From assembly GCA_016845145.1 (NCBI GenBank), contig JAERTE010000147.1, positions 1 through 34,433 on the forward strand: DNA of 34,433 bases, given 5' to 3'. How positions within the stretch are numbered: the stretch's first letter is position 1; each line of letters starts with the position of its first letter. This stretch comes from Rhodospirillaceae bacterium (GTDB lineage: Bacteria > Pseudomonadota > Alphaproteobacteria > Rhodospirillales > Casp-alpha2). The notes beneath the pieces were generated by a model that was not told the origin of the DNA, did not search any database, and saw only the letters and a list, made by a program, of their open reading frames with translations. The position numbers and the translations under genes were made by a program. This document shows positions 16,822 through 24,360 of this stretch, one piece after another.

Positions 16822-17556
16822 ATGGATTTCAACAACAAGACGGCGCTGATCACGGGTGCCGGATCAGGGATCGGCCGCGCCGCGGCGCTGGCTTTAAGCG
16901 AGCGCGGTTGCCGGGTGGTGGTTTGCGGGCGGCGGCCAGAGCCGTTGCAGGCTGTTGCCGATGCGTCGTCTGGCGAGGTTATGGTTCATGTGCTGGATGT
17001 GACCGAGAACGAAGCTGTTGATGCATTGCCCGCCAGTTTGCCGGAAGCCTGGCGCGGGATCGACTTCCTCATCAACAACGCTGGGCACGAGGTCGGCGGG
17101 CGCAAGCGTTTCGACGAAGGCAGTGCCGATGAATGGGCGGCGATTTTGGAAACCAATGTACTCGGCATGTTTCGGGTTAGCCGCGCCATTGTGCCGGGGA
17201 TGGTGGCGCGCGGAGGTGGTCACGTGGTCAATATCGGCTCGACCTCCGGCCTTGTCGCGGGGGCGACACGCACGGCTTACGCAGCCTCGAAGCACGCCGT
17301 GCATGGCTTCTCCAAGTCGCTGCGGATGGATTACGCCGGTAGTGGCATTCGGGTGAGTGAAATCATGCCCGGTATCGTGCGCACGGACTTTGCCGAAGCG
17401 CGCTACGGCGATGCCGAGAAAGCGAAGGAATTCTACGACTCATTTGATGATTCCATGGAGCCCGAAGACATCGCCGAAGCCATTATTTATGCGCTGAGCC
17501 AACCGGCACGGGTCAATGTCGCGCAGATCGTACTCATGCAATCATCAATGAAATAG
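16822..17556 (+). CDS. Short-chain dehydrogenase/reductase (SDR)
   Basis: This is a 244-residue classical SDR. The cofactor motif TGAGSGIG is at residues 9-16, NNAG near 82, and the catalytic Ser-Tyr-Lys in NIGSTSGLVAG and YAASKHAVHGFSKSL. Arg at the end of strand 2 (CGRRPEPL) suggests NADP(H). ATG 16822 is preferred over ATG 16816 because GGGAG lies 7 bases upstream of the former and is too close to the latter. As third gene of the GntR operon it may reduce or oxidise the carbonyl or alcohol connected to the aminotransferase product. YdfG-type SDRs, which act on serine and 3-hydroxy acids, are similar, so a hydroxy amino acid is possible (inference). Confidence 0.87.
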   Translation: MDFNNKTALITGAGSGIGRAAALALSERGCRVVVCGRRPEPLQAVADASSGEVMVHVLDVTENEAVDALPASLPEAWRGIDFLINNAGHEVGGRKRFDEGSADEWAAILETNVLGMFRVSRAIVPGMVARGGGHVVNIGSTSGLVAGATRTAYAASKHAVHGFSKSLRMDYAGSGIRVSEIMPGIVRTDFAEARYGDAEKAKEFYDSFDDSMEPEDIAEAIIYALSQPARVNVAQIVLMQSSMK

Positions 17557-17578
17557 TGCGACGCATCGGGCATTATTT

Positions 17579-17592
17579 TTGACTTAAATCAA
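17579..17592. promoter_or_regulatory. FNR/FixK-like box upstream of the receiver/Hpt/SpoIIE module
   Basis: TTGACTTAAATCAA matches the FNR consensus TTGAT-N4-ATCAA in 9 of 10 positions. It lies in the 175-base gap before the receiver gene start at 17732. Its centre is about 48 bases upstream of the transcription start implied by a weak TATCGA -10 at 17621-17626, close to the class II position. It suggests oxygen-dependent control of the following operon. Confidence 0.5.
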
Positions 17593-17731
17593 GTTTGTGT
17601 GACTCCGCGCGCAAAATTCTTATCGAATTATGTTCCGCAGGACGTCATTTTTCGTTAAGTTTAGTATTGTATGTAGTTCGGGGGCAGGAGAAGACGGACA
17701 AAAAGGGGGCTTTGAAGAAAGAGAGGCACCC

Positions 17732-18223
17732 ATGGAAGCCTACGATCTAAGCCATCTCAACATCCTCGTTGCCGAGGACAATCAGCACATGCGCTTCGTC
17801 ATCAAGACGATTCTAAAAGGCATGGGTGTTCGTACGCTCAGAGAAGCGGCGGACGGATCCGATGCACTGAAAATTCTGCAAACATTTCCCGCCGACGTAA
17901 TGATCTCTGACTGGCTCATGGAGCCGTTGGACGGGCTTGAGTTGACGCGCATGGTACGCTCGGCGACTGACAGCAAGAACCCGTACCTGCCGGTTATTAT
18001 GCTCACCGGTTACACGGAGATCGCGCGCGTGAAAGAAGCGCGAGATGCGGGCGTTACGGAATTCCTCGCCAAGCCTATCTCGGCGCAGAATGTCTACCAC
18101 CGGTTGGTGCAGATCATCGAGCGGCCGCGCGGCTTCATCAAGGCAACACGATTTGTCGGCCCAGACCGCCGCCGCAAAGCGGCCCGTTTTTCGGGCGAAG
18201 AGCGGCGTGCCAACGCGGCTTGA
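17732..18223 (+). CDS. CheY-like response regulator with short basic C-terminal tail
   Basis: This 163-residue protein is a single receiver domain (about residues 8-130) plus a basic tail. The acidic pocket is Glu15/Asp16 in VAEDN, the phosphoacceptor is Asp60 in MISDWLM, Thr92 is in MLTGYT and Lys114 in LAKPIS, so all phosphotransfer residues are present. The tail carries FVGPDRRRK, seen in CheY-like proteins of several alphaproteobacteria, and no DNA-binding domain. ATG 17732 has GAGAGG upstream; an in-frame extension to 17630 lacks a site. It is 15 bases from the Hpt-like gene and begins the module ending in the SpoIIE phosphatase. A protein-protein output is likely. Confidence 0.88.
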   Translation: MEAYDLSHLNILVAEDNQHMRFVIKTILKGMGVRTLREAADGSDALKILQTFPADVMISDWLMEPLDGLELTRMVRSATDSKNPYLPVIMLTGYTEIARVKEARDAGVTEFLAKPISAQNVYHRLVQIIERPRGFIKATRFVGPDRRRKAARFSGEERRANAA

Positions 18224-18238
18224 TGGTCTGTTGACGGT

Positions 18239-18739
18239 ATGGATATGACAAGCCCGAAGTCGGACAAGGCGTCGACAGAATTCCCGCCCAATCAGGTTGC
18301 GGCGAAGGTTTCCAAGGGCGGTCCCAACGCGGTGACAGCGGAAAACCTGAAAAATTTGGATGAGAACATTGTCGCTAGTCTTGGGGGGCAATACCTGGAA
18401 TGGGTCGAAGCCGACTTAGTCAAACTCGACGCTTCTCTCGCCAAGATAGAGACCTCCGACACTATCGAGTCCGCCTCGGTGCGGGATTTCCGCAAAATCG
18501 TGCATGATATCCGCGGTATGGGCGGGACATTTGAATTTGACTTGGTCACGACCATCGCTGACCAAGTGCACAGTTTGGTGCATGCTTTCGAGAGTTTCGG
18601 GCCTGAGCAAGTGGTTGCGCTTCAGGTGCATGTGGGTGCGCTTAAGGTGGTTGTGGCGGAACGCCTGAAAGGTGAGGGTGGAAGGCGCGGACGTGAGGTG
18701 TTGGACGGCCTGCAAAAGGTTTACGACAAGTACGTTTGA
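18239..18739 (+). CDS. Hpt-like phosphotransfer protein
   Basis: This is a 166-residue protein with a disordered N-terminal 35 residues and a helical remainder. The segment FRKIVHDIRGMGGTFEFDL resembles the Hpt motif, with His89 as the probable phosphorylation site followed by DIRG where classical Hpt domains have xLKG. The helix pair after it (TTIADQVHSLVHAFE) fits the four-helix bundle. Such domains pass phosphate between receivers. No kinase is encoded nearby, so the donor must be elsewhere. ATG 18239 follows the receiver gene by 15 bases; ATG 18245 is an alternative. Assignment rests on the motif and the neighbour, so it is moderate. Confidence 0.65.
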   Translation: MDMTSPKSDKASTEFPPNQVAAKVSKGGPNAVTAENLKNLDENIVASLGGQYLEWVEADLVKLDASLAKIETSDTIESASVRDFRKIVHDIRGMGGTFEFDLVTTIADQVHSLVHAFESFGPEQVVALQVHVGALKVVVAERLKGEGGRRGREVLDGLQKVYDKYV

Positions 18740-18824
18740 TATCTGCTTTCCCGAGCCCAATACGAAGAATACTATGGTGTGAACACGCCCACGACGCTTG
18801 GTTTGCAGGGGACTATCACATCAA

Positions 18825-21800
18825 ATGAGCCGCCGTCATGTGAAAGGCAGATTGAGCGCGCAGGCTGGCTTCGTCCGGTGGCTTCTTTTCCTTTGTTGGG
18901 CCATTTTGCTGCCGCTTGGCGCGGTCGCGCAAACACCGGCAGATGCGAATAAACCGCTTCGCATCGCCATTGACCGGGCTTACTCTCCCTATAGTCTGAT
19001 CGGCCCCACGGGTGAAGCTGCGGGCTTGGCCGTTGAAATCTGGCGCGCCTGGGGCAAGGCGACGAATACACCAGTAACATTTGTGCCTTTCGGCTGGGAA
19101 GATACGCTCGACGCTTTGCGCAATGGCAGTGTCGACGTTCATTTCGGCATGTTCAAGAATGCATCTCGCGCCGAATGGGCCGATTTCGCAGAGCCCATCC
19201 ATCAAGTTCATACGGCGCTGTACTTTCGTGCGGAAGACAGGCCGGTGCCTCTCAAGAAATTGGACGGTGAAAAGGTCGCCACCTGGGCTGCAAGTTTCCA
19301 ACATCAATTTCTCAAGGACAAATACCCTGGGATCGATACCGTTGTGCCATCCGGCGATGATCAGTTGATCCTCATGCTGCTGAGAGGCGATGTCCGGGCC
19401 ATCCTCATTGAGGTGCCGTCGGTGGAGGCGGACCTGGCGGCGTTGGGCATCCGCGGTGTGCTGGCACGGAGCGAGGAAAGCTTGTTCGCCAACTACGTGC
19501 AGCCAGCGGTGCGGAAAGGAGAGGGCGAACTTCTCGAGCGCATCAACGCGGGCTTTCGGGCCATCCCGCCAGCGCAATTGCATGCGTTGGAGAAGAAATG
19601 GATGTCCAATCCGGCTGATCTTTATTTTGCCGGTGCCGGCGGCGAAATCGAATTCACGCCCGAAGAAGAAGCCTGGTTGGCAGCCAACCCGGTGACGAAA
19701 CTGGCAGTGACGACCTTCATCCGGCCCGTCGACATCCTCGACGAGGCTGGCAACTACCGGGGCCTGAATGCCGACTTGATTGCGCTGCTCAATAAAAAAC
19801 TGGGCATCAATATCGTGCCCGAATTCTTCGATAAATGGGGCGGCGTTGTCGAAGCGGCAATGACAGGCTCAGTGGATGGTGCGTTCAGTCTTTCGATTAC
19901 GCCGGAACGCGAGAAATCCGTCTTGTTCACCAAGCCCTATGCCTTCGACCCGATTATCGCGGTGGTGCCGCGGGCGCGCGATGACGTGGCATCTTGGAAC
20001 GATTTGGGCGGCAAGACGGTAACGGTGGTCAAGGGCGCTTCGATTATCGAGGAAATCCAAGACCTACTCGGCGATGGCGTTCTGGTCGAGGTGGAAAGCG
20101 AAGTCGACGGCCTTAAGGCCATCGCATTCGGTACGGCGGACGTGCATGTGTCGTGGTTGCTGCCCTACGGCAACGCCCAGCGTGCAAACCCCATCGACGG
20201 ATTGAAAATCGCCCTGACGCGGAATTCCGAGGGCGGCACGTTGCGCATCGGCGTTCACAAGGACCGGCCGCAACTGCTCAGTATTCTGCGCAAGGGTCTC
20301 AACGCCATCAGTCGCGAAGAGTTAACTTCGGTCCGGAACAAATGGTTGTTTGCTGGCCCGGGCGCGGATGACGGCCCGAAGATCGAATTGACCCGCGAAG
20401 AAGCGGCGTGGATCGCCGCCCACCCTGAAATCACGCTCGCCGCAACGCCGGACTGGCCGCCGTTCGAATTCAGGACCGATGCAGGCGTCTACAAGGGGAT
20501 CACCGCCGCCGTCGCTCGGCTGGCGGCGGCACGCGCAGGCCTCAGCATTAAGCCGGTGTTCGAGCCCTGGGAAGAAGAACTGCAGATGCTACGCCGTGGC
20601 GAGCTGGATTTGGCGCCCGGTCTCTACCAAACCAAGGAGCGCGAGGAGTTCCTGCTGTTTACGCGGCCGTTTATTGATTTCTACGACGCCATTTATACCC
20701 AGGCCGACCGCGATGATATTCACACCATGGCGGATTTATCCGGCAAAACGATTTCAGCTGAACGAGGTTATGCGGCGGCAGAGAACGTTAAAGCCAATTA
20801 TCCCGGTATCAAGGTCATCTCTGTGATCAGCACGCTTGAGGCTCTGAAACTGGTCTCGTCGGGACAGGTGGACGCCTATATCGGCAATCAAGTGGTTGCC
20901 GAGCATCTGATCAATATCAATCTGCTGCAAAATGTCACCAGTGCCGGGTTTTACTCGCGCGACCCGACATTCCTGGCCATGGCTGTGCCCAAAGACCGAC
21001 CTTTGTTGCGCGATATCATGGACAAGGCGCTGGCGGCGATGACCGAGACCGAACGCCGCGCCATTATGGTCGATTACCTGGGGACCGAGGAAATGAAGCG
21101 CAGCGGCATTCAGTTGACCCAAGCTGAACGCGCGTGGCTCAAGGAACACAGCGTCATTCGCCTGGGCGATGATTTCGCCTGGGCGCCGTTTAGTTTCATG
21201 AATGCCGACGGGCAGTTTTCCGGCATTGCCGCAGGCTACGCAGGCGCCATTTCAGAACGGACGGGAATTGAGTTTAAACCGCAACCCGGCCTCACTTGGA
21301 AACAGGTGCTTGAAAAAATCAAAGCCGGCGCGATTGACGTGCTGCCGGCCGTCGCCTGGACGGCCCAGCGCGAGGAGTTCTTGAATTTCACCAAGCCCTA
21401 TATCTCACTTCCCATCGTTGTGGCGACACGCAAGGATGGCGTATTCGTCGACAGCCTCGATGACTTGGCCGGCCTTAAAGTCGGCGTGGTCGATGGTTAT
21501 GTCGCGCAGGATATTTTATCTAGGGACCGCCCGGCGCTTGAATACGTTGCCGTTCCAACTTTGGCTGCGGGCCTTGAAGCGCTGGAGAACCGGAAGCTTG
21601 ATGCTTTTGTCGATAACCTGGGTTCAATCTCCTATGAGATCGACAAGCGCAAATTCGACAACATAAAAATCGCTGCGCCAACCAAGTATCGTTTCGAATT
21701 GGCGTTTGCCGTGCGCAAGGACTGGCCGCAGCTGGCGATGATTCTGGACAAAGCCCTGGAGAGCATCAGCGAGCAAGAACGTGCCGCCATCAAAAACACC

Positions 21801-22733
21801 TGGATGGCCGTTGAGTTGAAGTTCGGCCTCGATTTGAAGACAGTTCTGCTCTGGGCCTTGCCGATTGGCATTGGCGCTGCTGCGATCATTATCGTCATTC
21901 TGCTTTGGAACCGCCGTATGGGGGCGGAGATTTCTCACCGCAAGAAAGCCGAAAGCGAGCTCTCCAGTGCGCTGGACGTCATTACCGAGAGCATTGACTA
22001 CGCGGCGAACATCCAACGCGCGGTGCTGGTGGGCAAGGATATGCTAACGGCAACGACGGACGATCACCTGATCTTGTGGGAGCCGCGGGACGTGGTCGGT
22101 GGCGATATCTATTGGTGCCATATCTGGGGTGACGGCATTCTGGTGGTGCTTGCGGACTGCACCGGCCACGGCGTGCCCGGTGCCTTCATGACGCTGTTGT
22201 CGACGGGCGCACTGGACCGTGCCATGGCCGATGTCCCGCCGGGTAAGGTCGGCGATTTGGTACAGCGCATGCACCAGGTCATACAGATAACGTTGAACCA
22301 GCACGGACCCCAAGGTGACAGCGACGATGGATTGGAACTCGGTGCGTGCTTCATCCACGCTGAGATGGACAAATTGACGTTCGCTGGCGCGCGGTTCCCG
22401 CTGTTCATCGTGGCTGATGGCGAGGTCCGGGAAATAAAAGGCACGCGTAAGGGTATCGGCTATCGGGGAATTTCCCAGACCCAGGTGTTCAAAGAGACCG
22501 AGATCGACATCAGGCCGGACATGGCCTTCTACATGTCATCGGACGGTTTCCTCGAGCAGGTCGGCGGGGACAGGCGCCGCATGTTCGGCAAGAAGCGTTT
22601 CAAGGCATTGCTGACGGACCTGCAGGCGGTGCCGTTGGGTGAGCAAAAAGAGCGGCTGATGCAGGCATTGCACAACCATCAGGGCCGGGAGCGCCGGCGT
22701 GACGATGTGTCCGTGCTGGCGTTTCGGGTGTGA
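18825..22733 (+). CDS. Four tandem periplasmic solute-binding domains - membrane helix - SpoIIE/PP2C phosphatase
   Basis: This 1302-residue receptor has a signal sequence (hydrophobic about 17-33, likely cleavage after AVA). Four SBP_bac_3 (Venus flytrap) domains follow at about 45-265, 292-506, 535-752 and 776-993, each opening with a strand such as LRIAIDRAYSPYS, LAATPDWPPFEF or RLGDDFAWAPFSF. A single membrane helix lies near 1006-1030, a short charged linker follows, and a SpoIIE phosphatase fills 1057-1302. The phosphatase keeps its metal aspartates: Asp1094 (GGDIYW), Asp1111 (ADCTGHGVPG), Asp1240 (SSDGF) and Asp1293/1294 (RRDDVSV). ATG 18825 is chosen over the TTG at 18798 because it starts the signal peptide. 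The phosphatase usually acts on Ser/Thr-phosphorylated STAS proteins; no such gene is here. Receiver and Hpt-like genes lie directly upstream. Ligands are probably amino acids or related solutes (inference). Confidence 0.9.
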   Translation: MSRRHVKGRLSAQAGFVRWLLFLCWAILLPLGAVAQTPADANKPLRIAIDRAYSPYSLIGPTGEAAGLAVEIWRAWGKATNTPVTFVPFGWEDTLDALRNGSVDVHFGMFKNASRAEWADFAEPIHQVHTALYFRAEDRPVPLKKLDGEKVATWAASFQHQFLKDKYPGIDTVVPSGDDQLILMLLRGDVRAILIEVPSVEADLAALGIRGVLARSEESLFANYVQPAVRKGEGELLERINAGFRAIPPAQLHALEKKWMSNPADLYFAGAGGEIEFTPEEEAWLAANPVTKLAVTTFIRPVDILDEAGNYRGLNADLIALLNKKLGINIVPEFFDKWGGVVEAAMTGSVDGAFSLSITPEREKSVLFTKPYAFDPIIAVVPRARDDVASWNDLGGKTVTVVKGASIIEEIQDLLGDGVLVEVESEVDGLKAIAFGTADVHVSWLLPYGNAQRANPIDGLKIALTRNSEGGTLRIGVHKDRPQLLSILRKGLNAISREELTSVRNKWLFAGPGADDGPKIELTREEAAWIAAHPEITLAATPDWPPFEFRTDAGVYKGITAAVARLAAARAGLSIKPVFEPWEEELQMLRRGELDLAPGLYQTKEREEFLLFTRPFIDFYDAIYTQADRDDIHTMADLSGKTISAERGYAAAENVKANYPGIKVISVISTLEALKLVSSGQVDAYIGNQVVAEHLININLLQNVTSAGFYSRDPTFLAMAVPKDRPLLRDIMDKALAAMTETERRAIMVDYLGTEEMKRSGIQLTQAERAWLKEHSVIRLGDDFAWAPFSFMNADGQFSGIAAGYAGAISERTGIEFKPQPGLTWKQVLEKIKAGAIDVLPAVAWTAQREEFLNFTKPYISLPIVVATRKDGVFVDSLDDLAGLKVGVVDGYVAQDILSRDRPALEYVAVPTLAAGLEALENRKLDAFVDNLGSISYEIDKRKFDNIKIAAPTKYRFELAFAVRKDWPQLAMILDKALESISEQERAAIKNTWMAVELKFGLDLKTVLLWALPIGIGAAAIIIVILLWNRRMGAEISHRKKAESELSSALDVITESIDYAANIQRAVLVGKDMLTATTDDHLILWEPRDVVGGDIYWCHIWGDGILVVLADCTGHGVPGAFMTLLSTGALDRAMADVPPGKVGDLVQRMHQVIQITLNQHGPQGDSDDGLELGACFIHAEMDKLTFAGARFPLFIVADGEVREIKGTRKGIGYRGISQTQVFKETEIDIRPDMAFYMSSDGFLEQVGGDRRRMFGKKRFKALLTDLQAVPLGEQKERLMQALHNHQGRERRRDDVSVLAFRV

Positions 22734-22744
22734 GGGAGCCTGCG

Positions 22745-22864
22745 CTATATAAATACGTTCAGTATAAGCAGGACAACCAATACAAGAGCAATAGCGATCG
22801 CCGTCCCGCCACCCAAGATATTGATGAGGGTTTTCAGGGACAGGGGTTCGTTTAAATTTTCCAT
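22745..22864 (-). CDS. Small single-helix membrane protein (39 residues)
   Basis: An open frame of 39 codons with ATG at 22864 and TAG at 22745-22747 encodes a short polar N-terminus (MENLNEPLSLKTLINILGGG) followed by one continuous hydrophobic helix, about residues 21-39, made of Ala, Val, Leu and Ile up to the last residue. A purine-rich AGTGAAG lies about 9 bases upstream. It is convergent with the receptor phosphatase gene, ending 11 bases from that gene's stop. I do not recognise a family. It could modulate a membrane complex, as many small bacterial membrane proteins do, but nothing identifies the partner. Chance cannot be excluded at this length, though the composition is strongly that of a membrane helix. 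Confidence 0.5.
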   Translation of the reverse strand: MENLNEPLSLKTLINILGGGTAIAIALVLVVLLILNVFI

Positions 22865-23317
22865 CCTAAATTCTTCACTTCTCTTCATGTTCAACCGATT
22901 TAATGCCGCTGCCGGCAACGCCAGCGTATATTCGCAACAGTGATATCGGTATCTTTAACGCAGTTTGGGTCCTGTGCCAAATCCGGTGTTCCAGATAGAT
23001 CGGTCCATTTATCCGTTCCGCCACGGTACGATGCTCCGGCAGACAACCTCTCGTGATCGCACCTCTGGAACATTTCGGAAAGACGTATCAAATCCACCGA
23101 TGACGAACCTGTTTGGCATCAAGCGCGCAAGCATATCGGCGGCGATGGAACTGGCCGCGTTTAGCCAGGAGCCGACATTTGCAAATGATGGCTTTCTGAT
23201 CAGGAATCGGTCGTCACGGAATCAGCACCAGATAGACTACAGGTGATCCAGGCTTGAACGTTCCTGGTGACCGACCATTTTCGCAGCGCTCTGCGTTTCG
23301 TCCGCGGGATAGCAATG
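22865..23317. other. Intergenic stretch without recognisable genes
   Basis: These 453 bases lie between the small membrane protein start and the LysR stop. Short open frames occur on both strands (for example 22965-23246 on the plus strand), but none has a convincing ribosome site or protein-like composition. I see no strong hairpin, tRNA or repeat. It may contain the promoter of the small membrane protein. Confidence 0.5.
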
Positions 23318-24250
23318 CTATTCGCGCACGTCTCCGACGCCAATCGATCGCGCCTCTATTCTCACCAGATCAATGAAATGGCGCACAGCCGCATGCGGCG
23401 CGGTACGCGTTGCTAAATTTATAGGAGCGATCAGCTCGGCTTCCTTTTCGATCGACCTGTACGCAACGCCTTGAATTTGAACTTGGCAAAGTGACTCCGG
23501 CACAATTGTGTAGCCTAAACCAGCCGCCACCAGGTTCAGTGTTGAAAGAATGAGCGGAGTTTCTTGTACGACTTGCGGCACGAAGCCGGCTTTGTGGTAG
23601 GCAGAGAAAATGGCATCGTAGAGACCGGTCCCTGCGCGCCTCCGGTATAGTATGAGTGGTTCCTTTGCCAGATTATCGATTGTTAGGCCGCTGCCTTTTG
23701 TGCCGCTTGGCGGAGCCGCAAATGGATGATTGTCCGGCAAAGCGACGAGCATGGGCTCTTCCAGCAACGGGTGAATATTCAGCCCATGCGGGTCAGGCGC
23801 CGGTGAGCGGATGAAAGCTGCATCAATCCTTTCATTGCGCAATCCATCAATCAACTCGGCGGTGCCTAACTCTTCCAGATCAAGTTTAATCAATGGGTAG
23901 CGCTCTCTGAAGATGCGGATCGTGTTCGGTATCATCGGATGGAAGAGCGCGGATGAGGTGAAGCCAATGGACACGACACCCTGTTCACCCCGCGCGGTTC
24001 GTTGTGCGCGTGCGCGGGCCTTGGATACTTGCGCCAAGATGATCTGAGTATCGGCCAGAAAAGAGCGCCCCGCCTCGGTCAACTCCATCCCCCGTGGCTG
24101 GCGTCTAAATAGTTGCAGGTTCAGCTCTGACTCTAAAGCCTGAATTTGCTGGCTAAGTGGCGGTTGTTGAATGCCAAGTCGTTCGGCCGCACGCGTGACA
24201 TGGCCTTCTTCGGCGACAGCTAGAAAATAACGGAGATGACGTAATTCCAT
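23318..24250 (-). CDS. LysR-family transcriptional regulator (CatM/BenM-like)
   Basis: This is a complete 310-residue LysR protein: a winged helix-turn-helix in residues 1-60 (MELRHLRYFLAVAEEGHVT, then AERLGIQQPPLSQQIQALE), a linker helix, and a two-lobed effector domain from about 90. The QQPPLSQQI recognition helix and the segment VVSIGFTSSALFHPMIP are of the type seen in CatM/BenM-like regulators of aromatic or dicarboxylate metabolism. It diverges from the aconitase gene across a 110-base, very AT-rich gap that would hold both promoters and a LysR site. Control of acnB by this protein is inferred from position only. Confidence 0.88.
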   Translation of the reverse strand: MELRHLRYFLAVAEEGHVTRAAERLGIQQPPLSQQIQALESELNLQLFRRQPRGMELTEAGRSFLADTQIILAQVSKARARAQRTARGEQGVVSIGFTSSALFHPMIPNTIRIFRERYPLIKLDLEELGTAELIDGLRNERIDAAFIRSPAPDPHGLNIHPLLEEPMLVALPDNHPFAAPPSGTKGSGLTIDNLAKEPLILYRRRAGTGLYDAIFSAYHKAGFVPQVVQETPLILSTLNLVAAGLGYTIVPESLCQVQIQGVAYRSIEKEAELIAPINLATRTAPHAAVRHFIDLVRIEARSIGVGDVRE

Positions 24251-24360
24251 AAATCATATTTAATATATATTGATAAGGCCAAAAACATATATTTTTAAAA
24301 TGCATCAATTATCGGTAATGTCGTCCAAAATCATCGCGACGATGCGGAATGGAGATGGCT
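24251..24360. promoter_or_regulatory. AT-rich divergent promoter region between LysR and acnB
   Basis: The 110-base gap is far more AT-rich than its surroundings. It contains TCATATTTAATATATATTGA (24255-24274), whose ends are complementary (TCA/TGA) and which includes the T-N11-A pattern common in LysR sites. The position suits both autoregulation and control of acnB. The match is loose because AT-rich DNA gives such patterns by chance. Confidence 0.35.

Noticed and set aside
22965..23246. 93-codon frame on the plus strand
   Set aside because: No ribosome site, no hydrophobic core pattern and no recognisable similarity; probably chance.
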